A DNA stretch of 44,833 nucleotides from Tieghemiomyces parasiticus (Eukaryota; Kickxellomycota; Dimargaritomycetes; Dimargaritales; Dimargaritaceae), in the NCBI GenBank assembly GCA_027575765.1, contig JANBPT010000318.1, positions 1 to 44,833 on the forward strand, read 5' to 3'. Numbering within the stretch: position 1 is the first letter of the stretch; each line of letters begins with the position of its first letter. The position numbers were made by a program, and so were the translations under genes. The notes beneath the pieces are model-generated. The model did no database searches. It was not told where the DNA came from and saw nothing but the letters and a program-made list of their open reading frames with translations. Of this stretch, positions 10,031-21,149 are shown in pieces.

Positions 10031-10438
10031 ATGTACACGCTCCACCGATCCCTAGCCCAGTTGTCCGTCCGTGGCGCTCGGACCTATGCCAGCGTGACCA
10101 AGAAGCGGTACACGGGACCCACAACGCACCCGCAGGTGTTTAACCAGCGGGTCACCCTGACGGACGGTTCCACGATCACCCTTCGGACCACGTCACCGCG
10201 GCCGCAGATCAAGCTGACTAAGGATACCCGTAATCACCCGCTGTGGAACCCCGAGTTCGCCTCCGCCGCCACCGACGATACAACGCACATTGAGAAGTTC
10301 TCAGACAAGTTTGGCAGTTTTGACGGGATGGACGATCTCTTCCACACGGAATCGGCCAACGTTGAGGAGGACCTCGAGTCTATGCAGCGGTCCGCCCAAC
10401 AGGAGGAGCTGAAGCGGGTTAACAAGCACATCAAGTAG
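10031..10438 (+). CDS. MRPL36: Mitochondrial large-subunit ribosomal protein bL31m (Mrpl36 type)
   Basis: Single exon, 135 aa from ATG 10031. The core VTLTDGSTITLRTTSP, QIKLTKDTRNHPLWNP and the following IEKFSDKFGSF match fungal bL31m (yeast Mrpl36: LSDGSVVIRR, RNNPLWNP, LDRFNKRY), recalled from memory. It is a structural protein of the mitochondrial 54S subunit. The first 20 residues (MYTLHRSLAQLSVRGARTYA) form a classic amphipathic, Arg-bearing presequence. As in yeast, and unlike bacterial L31, there is a C-terminal extension, here acidic then charged (about 85-135) and ending in Lys-rich helix. No zinc-binding Cys are present. It converges on another mitoribosomal gene at 10712. Confidence 0.85.
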   Translation: MYTLHRSLAQLSVRGARTYASVTKKRYTGPTTHPQVFNQRVTLTDGSTITLRTTSPRPQIKLTKDTRNHPLWNPEFASAATDDTTHIEKFSDKFGSFDGMDDLFHTESANVEEDLESMQRSAQQEELKRVNKHIK

Positions 10439-10711
10439 TCAGCCGCGATGTACTGTACGAGGTGGACGACACCTAAGCAACTATATTTTGAAAAAAGGAC
10501 TATTAAACAAACACCCATTAGTAAAGTCCGCTCACCTCAGAGGCTCTTAACCCCTCCCCCTTCCCGCGACACATCCGCAAGCATAAGAGTTTCTTGTGAG
10601 GATTAACAGGGAGTAGTCGTTTATGGATGGTGGCGAACTCAGGTATGAAAGGAACCTCGGAAAAACATAAATCCAAAGAGGAGCCCGCCGAGTCCTAACC
10701 TCGTTCGGTAC

Positions 10712-11446
10712 TTATTTGGCCTGGATGTAGGCACGGTTGGCCATGACGTCCTTGTGGAGGTTCAGCTTATCCTTCAGGGCGGCCGACCGCCCGTTGATGA
10801 CATCCAGAATCTCACCCGAGAGCCGCTTGGGGAACGTCCGTTCGCTGCGACGCTGGGTGGCCTTGTACACCCATAGGAGGGCGCGGCGGATACGCTGGCG
10901 GTGGCCTAGGGGTTGGGGCACGCGCACGACCTTAGCGTGAAGCTTCCGCGACGTTAACCCCATGAGTGGACTGCACATGTCAAGGGCATCACGAAACACC
11001 GTATAAGGGTTGGCGTTGGTTTGGCGACGGATCTCAATCAGGGCCTCACCAATCAGGCGTTGCATGAGGGCCTTACGGCCGTCGCGCATCAGCGTGTTGA
11101 CCACCTGCGAGAGAAGCGGGTCGTTCTTCATGATGAGACGGTCCTGTTCGGTGACTGATTCGCCGCTCGCGATGCCAAGGGTGGCTTCCGAGACGGAGGC
11201 TTCGGGTGCGGTGGCGTGGAGACCGTTACCGCCAAATGATTGGCCAGGCGTGGTAGGGTGCACCGAGGTATAATCCTCCTTGAAGGTCAGGACTTGGCTC
11301 GATTGCGGGATCGGCGACGGCATGGGTCGTAGGGGCCTGTCAGCCGTGCGAAGGACGGTACTGGTGGTCAGGGCCCGGCGCGTGGCCACGCGGGGCGCGT
11401 TGATCTCCAGCCGGAGAAGCGTCTTGGTCAGGGAACGGAGCGACAT
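10712..11446 (-). CDS. RSM7: Mitochondrial small-subunit ribosomal protein uS7m (Rsm7 type)
   Basis: Single exon, 244 aa. The C-terminal 140 residues are the uS7 fold: LLSQVVNTLMRDGRKA, ALIEIRRQTNANPYTVFRDAL, RRALLWVYKATQRR and a Lys/Asn-rich C terminus (NRAYIQAK). uS7 nucleates the 3' major domain (head) of the small-subunit rRNA. The start (MSLRSLTKTLLRLEINAPRVATRRALTTS) is a strong mitochondrial presequence, followed by about 70 poorly conserved residues. TATAAAA lies at 11484-11490, only about 40 bp before the ATG, so the leader must be very short. It lies tail-to-tail with the bL31m gene, separated by 273 bp. Confidence 0.95.
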   Translation of the reverse strand: MSLRSLTKTLLRLEINAPRVATRRALTTSTVLRTADRPLRPMPSPIPQSSQVLTFKEDYTSVHPTTPGQSFGGNGLHATAPEASVSEATLGIASGESVTEQDRLIMKNDPLLSQVVNTLMRDGRKALMQRLIGEALIEIRRQTNANPYTVFRDALDMCSPLMGLTSRKLHAKVVRVPQPLGHRQRIRRALLWVYKATQRRSERTFPKRLSGEILDVINGRSAALKDKLNLHKDVMANRAYIQAK

Positions 11447-12356
11447 GCTGACGGACTGAAGACGAGCGAGAAGGGCTGAATAATTTTATAACGAGGGATT
11501 GGGTTGGTCGGGGAAGGGGAGGCTTAAGAGATCAGCGGCCAACATCAAGTGGCACAGCAAATCTTTACAGGTGGCCACACGGTGGGCTAATTCATTCCCG
11601 GGTCAGTCCGGCGGTCGGTGGTGGGGTGGAGAGGTGAGACTTTTTGTCAATAAAATCACCATACATCATCGATGAAGGCGTCTACTCACCCTGCACAACT
11701 TGAATTATTCCCAACTTTTCGTCGTGCAAAGTCGAAGTTGTCCGCCGTAACGACTACGGAATTATAGCGCTCAAACCAAGTTCAGCAGGGTGTTATTCGC
11801 TAGAATTGCTGGCCGGGCGCTACGCTAGAGGCGACGGAGCAGGTCGGGTGAAAATCTGGCCGGTTGGCAAATGCATTATAAGTACAAAGAGTAGAGCCAG
11901 CACCATGTCTGCGATCATAGTTCAGGGCTGGTCTGTCTGCAATGAGCAGCCTGTGGCTTTGTTCGCCCATCACGGCCGGACCTCGACACCGGCAACGATA
12001 GACTTTTCTAGGGTCAATAGTGCCAATCCGCAGACGCTCCGTTAAATATCCGCTCGTTGCTCCGTTTCATCCCTTGCCATCCACCCCAAACTAGCACTCG
12101 AACGGAGACCTCAATCACTCCACTTTTCTGTGCGTAACGCCTTTGTCTCAGCAACCGAGGTTGATCGCCATGGTGTCCACCCAGTGGCCAGCTAACCCTT
12201 CGTCTCCACATCTAACCACCACATATTCTCACATATTACGGTGGCTTATATACACCGGGCTGCCCATTGTCCATGACTTGGCCCATTTTACAAGTACACA
12301 CGCACACTTCAATATTTTTTGGCCTGTTTCTCACACTTCCAAAGGTATTTTTGCCC
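11447..12356. other. Divergent promoter between uS7m and DUF4436 gene A
   Basis: 910 bp. It holds the uS7m TATA box and a TATATA element near 12247-12252, about 105 bp before the gene A start. A 46-codon frame (11905-12045) starts 28 bp after a TATAAG sequence and could be an upstream ORF or a chance frame. Confidence 0.5.
11484..11490 (-). promoter_or_regulatory. TATA box of the uS7m gene
   Basis: TATAAAA on the minus strand, 38-44 bp upstream of the uS7m ATG. Position and match are canonical. Confidence 0.5.
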
Positions 12357-13998
12357 ATGTCTGCCTTCAAGGAAAAACTCGCCAACCTAGCCCGCACAGC
12401 CTGGCGTCGCACCCGCTACCGGCGCGGTATCTACTTTTGCATCATCCTTGCCGTCTGGTTCACCATCGTCCCGCCGGTCTATGTGACCTACCTCTATCAG
12501 GGCGGCGAAGCCCACACGACCCACCGTCTCCCCCTGGACATCAACGGCCGCGCGCTCCCGGCCGACACCCCGACGGCTAACCTACCGGCCGACCGTATCG
12601 AGCTCACCCTGGTAGCTGAGCAGGCCGACTTGACCAAACACAGGGTCGACTACTACATGGAAGCCACGCCGTTCGGCAAGTACCGCGGTGGCTCGAACAG
12701 CGACCTGGCCGTCGGACTCACGGCGTACTACGGTCCGAAGGACGTGGTGTACAAGGCCGGGAACCGGATGGCGGTAGCCAACTTTAAGATACCGGTGCTC
12801 GGCTACCCTCGCATGTTCCCGTTCGACCAGTACACCGGAAGGTTTGAAGTAACCTTGCTGGAGACGGCCTCCCTGGCAAACGGGTCGTCGACCCCTACCA
12901 GTGTACCCTTCATTATTCGGGCCTACAGCGACATTCAGTTGGTCATTGTGTCGACGACGCTATCTACGCTGGACGATTACCCCGGCATGGTCATTGCCGA
13001 AATCGTGGCTAAGCGTACCCCTGTGACCCTAGGGTTCTGTTTCGTCGTCGTCATCATCATGTGGGGCCTGGCACTCACCGTGGCCACGCTGGCGTTCCAG
13101 ATAGTCTTGTTACGGGCCACATTCGGTCCACAACTGGTCACTGCGTCGGTGACCCTTATGTTCTCGTTGCCCGGACTTCGGAACGCCCAGCCAGGTGTAC
13201 CAGCCCTAGGCTGTGCCTCAGACATGCTGTCGTTTCTATGGTAAGCCATAACTAGGTACTCCGCTTACGCTTGCAGTATGGTATATGGTGAGGGAGGGAA
13301 ACCATTTTGAGGGCTCGCTTATTCTCTTACCGTCTAACAGTGAGTCCACATCTATGTCGCCTTGGTATATATATATGTATACATTGTCTTGTATGTCGAT
13401 ATTTCCGTCCAACAGGTGCCTATTGATCATCGCGTTATCAGCCACTTCCAATCTGGTCAGCTTGGTCCTTCGCTGGAAGTATCGTCCATCCCATACTGAC
13501 AAGAGTCCCGTCAACCCCATTCCCTGTCCGCCGCCCCATAACCCTCCCCGCTCGCCCGAAAGCTCCTACTCGTTCAGCTCCTGCCGCTCGTCGATGACCA
13601 TTGCGTCGAGGAGCTTCCCCTCCAACCTGAAGCTCCAGGCCAGTGGCCCGCGTTCTCGCCGTACCTCGTCCACCTTGGCTGCTTCTCGTAGTGTCGAAGT
13701 GGCCTCCTACCGTCGCAACCCGGTCAACCCATTCGACGATAACGTCAGCACAGACCCGGTGGCGCTTCAAGACCCTTACTATCCGAGACATTCCACGGCG
13801 GTGTATCCCATCAACGTCCCACGGAACCCGGGTAATCAAAGTGCAGAATTACGCGATGAGTACTATGGCCAGTCGGACGAGGATGACTATTGCGAGGACT
13901 GGGATTACGTGGTGAGCAGCGAGAGTCGGGCCCCCACAGGAAACATTCGGGATCCCCACTTCCTTTCAAATCACCAACAGTATCGTCGTCAGAGTTGA
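12357..13998 (+). CDS. DUF4436-type four-pass membrane protein, gene A
   Basis: Model join(12357..13240,13416..13998), 488 aa. A basic cytosolic N terminus (RRTRYRR) precedes TM1 (about 24-45, ending IVPPVY). A roughly 175-residue outside domain contains PFGKYR and FPFDQY (154-159). TM2 (about 221-248), TM3 (about 252-270), the loop LPGLRNAQPGVPALGCASD and TM4 (about 290-315) follow. The PFDxY motif and the Pro-rich loop before the last TM fit DUF4436 as I recall it; function unknown. The intron (175 nt) splits a Trp codon in TM4. The cytosolic tail of about 170 residues is Ser/Pro-rich, contains GPRSRRTSS (RRxS kinase consensus) and ends with acidic and Tyr-rich stretches. ATG 12357 was chosen over an in-frame ATG at 12273 because paralogue A' starts at the same place. 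Confidence 0.8.
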
Positions 13999-14938
13999 GT
14001 GGGGATGCGTAGCGACCAACCGGAACATTCATGCATCATTATTTTCATATCTGTACCTTTTGAAATCCAGGCGACACCATCATTGTAACATTACTTCATG
14101 CAAAGTTGGACTGATAATATCTGTGGATATGTTGTCTTTGCAAATCACTGTACTTGGTTGTGGATTTCAGTCAACGAAATGTCAGCCACGTAGTTGAGTT
14201 ATAGGAATCACGTTACCGCTGTGAAAAGTATGTGGATGGTGATAGGCGCGACGTGAGATGGAGGATAAAAATAAGCATAACGAGCCGACAGGTATGAGGG
14301 GGGTGGGGTAAGATAAGCGGGGCTCAGGAGCACGATGGAAATGGGACAGACTGGCCATCCCAGACGTGGCCAATCGAATATTTGTACGCTAGGTTTCATA
14401 GCGATGAATTTCCAGGATTGAATAGGCCCGTGGGGACTACCGTGTGGTGAGCAGCAGTACGTCGCCTACTCACATCGCTAGTCCTGCAAGGTTGAGTCAA
14501 CTCGCCTTCCGTACATTCTTAGGGCTCCCCTAGGAACATGAGAGAGGTGGTGTGTTCATCCATTAAATTAAACGATCCTGCGATGATATGTACTGAAACA
14601 AAGGGTTATGATCAACCGAAGGTAGGTGGGGAGGGGTCATCGACTAGCTGGAGGAAGGAGAACAGTAGCGAATGTCGCAGACAGAATCGTATCGCGAAAT
14701 ATACAATATAGGCGTACGAATCACTTATAAAGCGAAATACTCCGACTCCCCCGCTGGGCCCGATGGCCACATCCTTCCTTCAATCCATCTATTTCATCAC
14801 CCTTGCAGGCGTTATTTATTTTAAATTTCCTCTCTCCACTGCCCTTCATAGTAGCGCATTATCAATCGATCAAGCATAGTCTCCTACGTCGCGACTTTGG
14901 CCGACATATCCCCTCGCTAACCTCTACTATAGCCCATC
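13999..14938. other. Intergenic region between genes A and B
   Basis: 940 bp. TATAAA at 14726-14731, 208 bp before the gene B start, is the likely core promoter. By eye it does not align with the corresponding B'-A' spacer in the right arm. Confidence 0.5.
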
Positions 14939-16099
14939 ATGGTAAAGGACTGGGCCGACGGGTTTCCTAAATGGTTCCAACCCTTCATTCGGCGTACACG
15001 CTACCGGCGTGTCCTCTACTGCATTGGTATTCTGATACTCTGGCTCTGTATTGTACCACCCGTCTACAAGACTTTTCTCTACCAGGGTGGTAAGGCCGAC
15101 ACCCTCGAAAGTTTCCGCACTTCCGATAGCCTGGACTATATTGACGTGACCCTGGTCGCCCAGGAGGCCAACCTGAAAGGCCATAAGCTACAAACGTACA
15201 TCATGTTACAACCCCAGGGCAAGTACCGTCGCGGGTACGCCGAGCTGACCATGAACGTCACCGCCAACTTTGCCAGCAAAGGCAAGACCTTCAAGGTCGG
15301 CCGCCGCATGGAATCGTTCGACCTCTCCGTCCCACTTACCGGTCACGAACGGCTGTTCCCGTTTGACACGTACGACTCCAACTTCGCCGTGTATCTACGC
15401 GAAGGTAACCAGGAGAACGGAACGGCCATCCCGCTGCGCACCACGCTGTACGGGTCCATCCAGACCCTGGATTTCGACACCGTCATCTCTCAAGGCAGCC
15501 CGGGCGAGCATATTGTTTATTTTAGCATGGCTGTTGCACGTACCAAGATTACACTCTTCTTTTCGATCTATATCTGTATCTTACAGTGGGCACTTGCATT
15601 AGCCATTTCGACTCTCGCATTCCAGGTTGCCATTACCCGGCGCCAGATTCCACCGGCCCTCCTCACATGCGGCACCAGCCTCCTATTCGCCTTACCAGCC
15701 TTGCGTAACTCTCAGCCGGGGATTCCTGCCCTGGGCTGTGCTTCAGATATCCTGGCCTACTTTTGGTAAGTGGGACCGCTCGTCACGGTATGTGGGGGTC
15801 AGATTGCGACAGACGGTGTGTGGTCCGTGCTGGGATTCTTTTCCATTTAGAACTTACTCATACCCTTGGTATCCCTATACGTCAATAACCATCGTGTGCT
15901 CAGGTGCCTAATTATCGTCGCGTTCAGTGCTGTCAGCAACCTACTCCTCACCGTCGTACGGAAGGAGAAAGTCAAGAAAGATGACAAGGCATCGGATAAA
16001 GCGCCTGATACTGCACCCCCCGAAAGACCAACCATGGGGCCCATCATAGTGCCGGTGGATGTATCACCACCTACCTCCGACGATTCTGGCAGCGTGTGA
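14939..16099 (+). CDS. DUF4436-type four-pass membrane protein, gene B
   Basis: Model join(14939..15765,15904..16099), 340 aa. Same architecture as gene A: RRTRYRR then TM1 ending IVPPVY, outside domain with QGKYRR and LFPFDTY plus potential N-glycosylation sites (NVT, NGT), then TM2, TM3, the loop LPALRNSQPGIPALGCASD and TM4. The intron (138 nt) splits the same TM4 Trp codon in phase 2. The tail is short (about 50 residues), first Lys/Asp-rich then Pro-rich, and lacks the RRxS motif of A. Residues 86-276 are identical to the translation of B' at 30489-31618. It lies 940 bp downstream of A on the same strand. Function unknown. Confidence 0.8.
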
Positions 16100-16764
16100 G
16101 CGCTTCATGGGCAGTCAATTTTAAACATGTGTATCTCTGTACTATGCGAACCTTTCATTTTGACATGCCGCTGAGGAGGGACTTTGAGCTTCGTATCCTT
16201 TTAGACAAGCCAAGGTTAGTTTTTTCTCCCCTACAATTTTTGTTGTAACATTTTAGCCCGGGCCAAAACGGCAGCCAGGACAGAAGCAGCCATTGCAGTC
16301 AGTGGACATCATATTGAACTTCGTAGCGTACCCGCTTACCATTACCGGAGCCCTCCTCCCCACGCTGACTGGCACGTCCCCCTCACTCAATCTGAAGCAC
16401 AGTTAGCGTTTACGATTGGCTAGCTAGCCCATCCTCCCTCCCCTCCATCGGTCAGACTAATATCCCACCCACTTTCTTCATTTTTTCTCCCGCCCCCTTG
16501 CGGCGCCCTCCAGACTTCCCTCCTTCCTGTGCTACTCACCCCCAACCAGTGAGACCCGCTGGCTTGCCCCGCCCTCACACGGAGAGATCCGCACACCAGC
16601 TAGTGCTCATCCCACGTCTTCTCTACTCACGCGTCCCCCATTCCCCTCCGAATCCTGAGAATTGACAACGCTACGTACTTTTCCCTCCTTTTACTGTCTA
16701 CTCTAGAGGTCGAACAAGTGATCTTCTGCTTCATTTTCATCCATTTGCACACACTTTGCTCACC
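16100..16764. other. Intergenic region upstream of QCR6
   Basis: 665 bp between gene B and QCR6. From about 16330 the plus strand is C/T-rich, like the YTH leader. No gene is seen. Confidence 0.5.
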
Positions 16765-17527
16765 ATGACGCTCTTTGAATATATCAAGACCACCATGTTC
16801 GCTACCCTGCATGCTGACGCCGAGCAGCCCGAACCGGTCGTCGTTGAAGAGGAGACGGAGGCTGAGGAGGTCGAGGACACTATGCCCGTCATCCAGGAAG
16901 GTTAGTAACCCGATCCGTAGTCGGGGCTGTCGGCACCGTTCCATGATAAGCCTACACTGTGCACCCCCCTGGCTGCTCCTGTAACGCGGGCCAGCGGTCT
17001 AATGGTGGTGGGGGGGGAGCATGCCCTTCGGCATGTTTGTGTGCATAGCCGAGGAAGTCCGGGTTGATCGCTCATGGGGTGCATTCTTTCATGTTTCCAG
17101 CTACCAATCACCACAAATACTGGCCCTAACCACCTTTACTTCGCGATTACTCTACTCCCCCTCCCCCTTTATATTAACACGAATAGCCTGCAGCGAAACT
17201 GCTTCTTGCAAGCCTCTGAAGAAGCATCTCGAGGAGTGCACGGCCCGTGTAGAGAACGGCTCGCACGAGAACTGTGTTGAGGAGTTCTTCCACCTCCAGC
17301 ACTGCGTCGACGACTGCGTAAGTGGACACTTCATTTTTCTTATTCACCCGCTTGACGGCCAACCCCTGTCGGGAATCTCTTTATTTTCCCAACCAGCCCC
17401 TTTCAATCCCTGACGAGTGGAGAGTTGAGACGATACTAACTTTTGCAATCTCCCGACGCTTCGCTTACCATCTCCACCTTACCGATCTCTTCAGGCCGCC
17501 CCCAAAATCTTCGCCACCCTCAAGTAG
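16765..17527 (+). CDS. QCR6: Cytochrome bc1 complex hinge protein QCR6 (UQCRH), 3 exons
   Basis: Model join(16765..16900,17187..17317,17495..17527), 99 aa. The C-terminal half is the hinge protein: ACSETASCKPLKKHLEEC then NCVEEFFHLQHCVDDC and APKIFATLK. Two CX9C pairs (C53/C63, C75/C85) plus C47 and C89 give the disulphide-held helical hairpin of this intermembrane-space subunit, which assists cytochrome c1 docking with cytochrome c. The N-terminal half has the usual acidic run (about 24-40, EEETEAEEVED). Intron 1 (286 nt) uses a GTTAGT donor and a TAG acceptor; a CAG 8 nt downstream would break the frame. Intron 2 is 177 nt. The last exon carries only 11 codons including stop. It sits inside the DUF4436 mirror with no evident functional link. 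Confidence 0.93.
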
Positions 17528-18079
17528 ACGTGCCCTTAAAATAGTCGGTACAGACCTCTACTGCCTCTGTACGTTTTTGGACAAGAAAATTACAGGATTA
17601 CGCTTACTAGCTCTTACCACACGAACTCGGCGGCGGTGGATTAAATTGCGAAATAAATGGTTTAGAACACCCAAACGCCACAAGTTTATTGGCCGTTCAT
17701 CAGTATTTTTGAGACAGCCTCACTGCAGCAGACCAGCTATAGGAATGCCTTGAATGCTACTATGACCTCTTCTTCATATTTTGATTGTATGAATGCCTTT
17801 AATAGGATGCAAGGGAGAAAAGAAACGGTGCAGAGAACGTAGCGCAGTCTAGGGGAGTAATAGAAAAGTGGCGGAGGGCGAGGCGTCCGGAGTGGCGGCG
17901 TATGATACATGAGGGAGGGGGATGTGACTCGGCTATAGGGCAGAGAGAGTCGGGGCGGGGCTTGGATGTCCTACGGGACACAAGTGCGTGATAGGAGAGA
18001 GGTGGATATGTGTATGTATGGGTGGATGTGGGGGGAGGAGGAGGAGGAGGGGTGTATGTATTCGCCCGCCGTCGTATGT
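17528..18079. other. Convergent 3' region
   Basis: 552 bp between QCR6 (+) and the Cys-rich protein gene (-). AATAAA occurs near 17653. A GGA/GGT-rich stretch lies at about 18025-18055. No gene is seen. Confidence 0.5.
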
Positions 18080-18664
18080 TTAGAGGAGCAGGGCAATTGA
18101 AAGCAACCCAACGGCGCCCAGAGTCCCCCAATCTCCGCACCGTCCCCCGGCAGGCGACCCGGCGGCCGAAAAGGCAGCCGATTCATCAACGCCTAAGTCA
18201 GTTTCCTCATTTCCTTGGTGCCTTGTATCGTCAGGGGCCGTCCCGCTTCCACTCGCTGATTTTCGATTATCGTCCGAAAAATCCGGGTCCAGGGTCCGAA
18301 CGAGAAAGATAAACTTCTTCGTGCAGGACTTGGCGCACTTGTCGTCATCAACAATCCACTCCTCGGGGACAGGAGTAGGTGCCTCCTCGCCCTCATTACC
18401 GTGGCTCGTGGTGTTGGCCACTGGCCGCCCCTTCACAGTCGGCTGAGCCAGTACTCTGTCCGAGGACTGTCTAGCCTTCTTGTTGCAGCGGTCCATACAC
18501 CGGCGGTACTTGGTGTGGAAGCTGGGTTTGACATTTTCGCATTCGTTGGCGCAGTCCGGGCGGAGGAGCTTACACTCAATTGTTTGTAGACATTTGTGCT
18601 CCTCCCCTACGACCGGCCCACTCAGCATGAGGGTGCAGAGGGTTAAGAGTACCAATCGGATCAT
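18080..18664 (-). CDS. Secreted cysteine-rich protein with GPI-anchor-type C terminus, 194 aa
   Basis: Not recognised as a known family. Residues 1-20 form a clear signal peptide (MIRLVLLTLC... ending PVVG). The mature part has nine Cys: C25, C31, C38, C42, C56, C60, C110, C114 and C176. Three CX3C pairs (38/42, 56/60, 110/114) suggest a disulphide-bonded helical hairpin plus a third element. Residues 65-105 are a Ser/Pro/Glu-rich linker with an N-glycosylation site (NTT). The last 15 residues are hydrophobic (GAVGLLSIALLL) after small residues (SPAGG), as expected for GPI attachment. A cell-surface or wall-attached location is likely. Single exon. TATAAAA at 18913-18919, 249 bp upstream, is the probable core promoter. 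Confidence 0.75.
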   Translation of the reverse strand: MIRLVLLTLCTLMLSGPVVGEEHKCLQTIECKLLRPDCANECENVKPSFHTKYRRCMDRCNKKARQSSDRVLAQPTVKGRPVANTTSHGNEGEEAPTPVPEEWIVDDDKCAKSCTKKFIFLVRTLDPDFSDDNRKSASGSGTAPDDTRHQGNEETDLGVDESAAFSAAGSPAGGRCGDWGTLGAVGLLSIALLL

Positions 18665-21149
18665 GGTGAATAAACCATAAAAGAGGATGGTCGCTCAGAT
18701 ACGCGGTGCTCTTGAAAACGATAACAGGAATTGTAGCTCGTATAGCTAAGGACGAGTTGGTGGAAAATAGGCGAGAAAGGCAACCGGCAGGGAATGAGGA
18801 AGGGTGGGTGAAGTAGAGTATCGGACAATCTCCCACTATCAGAAGAAAGGAAACTAGAATCAAGAGAAATCGAGAGATGGGCCTGTATGAAGGCATGCGG
18901 AAGGGGCACGGGTTTTATACGATTCACACTGCGGGTGGCCCAAGCTGCCTAGAGCCAAGTATGGTGATCAGATCGCAACGTGTAAGAGACGAAAAAAAAC
19001 AATAGAGGCGGGCGGGTGGAGGATGAGAAAAGGCAGGGGAACGGGCAGCGATAGACCCGATTGAGAAGGGTCGGGCGTACAAGTGGGAACGTGTGGGCAG
19101 CAGGAAAGAAGACGGGAGCGGGTGTTTAAAAAAGAGGTATAAATAGGGGGGACGGGAGACCAGTCGGGTGGCATTTGTGTAGCGTTGACCCCTTCAATAT
19201 TCACTCGGCGGGGTACACAGCGGCCGTGGTGTCAAGGGAAATCGGGTGAAGGTTGGGGAAGAATGGTATGGGCATAGAAAAACGAAAAGGCGAGAAAGAG
19301 GGGCGCTAGAACATTGGCCCGTTGAATGGCTAGGTGGTTACACACGGACTCAACCGCTGTGGCCAAGGATCTGTTCTTCCGTAGCTGAGCGATTTTGATT
19401 ACTACTGTGATAGTGCGGGCCACTAGGCCTGGACTGTAGTCGGGTGGTCAAAAGTATCACTCGTCCGAACACAAAGGGTTTTGATACACGCAAAGGAATC
19501 GTGGTGGCTATCGACGGTCGCTAGGGGTGAGACAGCGAGCGGTAGCCACCAACCCGACTAGGTGAATCACAGACAGAGGGGGGAACTGCGAAACCTAAGA
19601 GGCCAGCAATGGATGGTAGGAAAGAGAGCGATGGGTGTGGGGCGAAGGGAATTGACCAGAATCGTTACACTGTTCGCAGTTAAAAGGACGAAATCGTGTC
19701 ATGGCCCGATACGAGCGTCAGGACTTGTCAACGTAACTTCCGGTCGGAACACAAGCGAGTGGGGAGAGGGAAAACCCGCCACAGTTCCCCCATCCAGCAC
19801 CACATATAATAACCAAAGCTACCAATCTGTCAATGGAAGGGTGTGACGGAACTCTTGGTAGCCAAACAGGCGTCTCGCGTGGCGATAACGCGGTGGGCCG
19901 AGAATCCTCTACACTATCAGCCAACTGCGTCAAAGAGGATGATGAAGTTTACGTCCTCCAGCACAGGTAAACAAATGGCAAGTCTCTTACGGCGAAATGC
20001 AGGTAGGGATCTAGGGGAGTTGACTTAATGCCAAAGAGTAACGCGCAGAGAAAGAGTGTGTGGGGGGGGAGTAAGATTACAAAGGAACGAGCGTAAATCC
20101 CTATTGATCAGGGATGTCGCAGGGCAGGCTAGGAGCCCGCCATGGGCAAGGAGAGTCGGCTAATGAGAGTAGTCACCATTGTTGATTGGGCGTTTCTAAA
20201 GCCATCGAAGTAGTCTTTGAGTGCCACTAACTTAGTGTGTGAATGGTTGTCGACAAAGTATCGGCTTGGAGCACCCTGAAAACCTCTTTTTCAGCAGGTG
20301 TGGTGGCTTGCATTAGCCAATTACTAGATATACGCCTGCCACAATGCGCATTAAGTGGATTCACTTGGGGGTCGAAAGATGCGGCGACCCAGGCATCTGA
20401 GGGTCTATTCTGCCTAGCCTGCACAGCCTCACCACTGTGACACAAAAGAAAACCTGAAAAGGTTAGTATTTGACAGGCCGGTGAACTAGCTCTTTCAATG
20501 AGTTACCACGTCGGATCTGTAGGCCCCACCGGCAGAGAGCAGCAGTAAACAAGTGGGATTAGATACATTCATATGGCCCGATGTACGTTAACTGAAGGCA
20601 CCTGTGGCAATGATACTTTGGACGGAAGAGGTTCTAGATTGAACACTCGACGGACCAATCGTGTATATGAAGACCCGCGTGTTATTTTTTTCCAACGCCA
20701 CGACCTATCACCGTGGTACTCGTTTAATCGGTGGAAGTCCTCCATCATGAATCATTTGACCGTACTACACCCACTTAGGGAGAGTAGCCCCCCCCCCATT
20801 AAATTACGTATACATTACACGGCTCACCGCAAGCGGTGGGCCAGCAATCGTACTTGATGTCGCTACTCGGAAGGTGAGCAGATAATAGCTTTAGTGCCAG
20901 AAGACGTGAAGGGTACGAATCGACCATTCTGTGTGAGTGGGCTATGTACGTCGCAGCGACATGCATTGGAGAAATGAGAGGGGTGCTCCACATGAACGTA
21001 AGGGTATATGGTCGCCCATGAAAATACCGTAACATAGTGACGACGTGGATCACCACAGAGATAGTCGAAAATATTCTGTAAGGATACATTAGACCAAATT
21101 CCTGAAATATGATAAATATGAAGTGGACTAAGTGAAGGAACTAGATGGG
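18665..21149. other. 2.5 kb gene-poor interval
   Basis: Apart from the promoter of the Cys-rich gene, no supported gene. A good TATAAATA lies at 19138-19145 on the plus strand but no coding frame follows; it could start a noncoding RNA. From 18720 to 19150 the plus strand is purine-rich. Short frames at 19562-19846 and 20573-20857 lack recognisable features. Confidence 0.45.
18913..18919 (-). promoter_or_regulatory. TATA box upstream of the Cys-rich protein gene
   Basis: TATAAAA on the minus strand. Initiation about 30 bp downstream would exclude an upstream ATG at 18896 whose frame overlaps the main start. Confidence 0.4.

Noticed and set aside
12273..12356. In-frame upstream ATG extending gene A by 28 residues
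   Set aside because: Paralogue A' starts at the position of ATG 12357, and the TATATA element at 12247-12252 would start transcription at or after 12273.
15270..15602. 110-codon frame, repeated at 30946-31278 on the other strand
   Set aside because: Alternate-frame shadow of genes B and B'. It recurs only because the underlying DNA is nearly identical.
19138..19145. Perfect TATAAATA on the plus strand
   Set aside because: No coding frame follows. Kept only as a possible noncoding start in the interval description.
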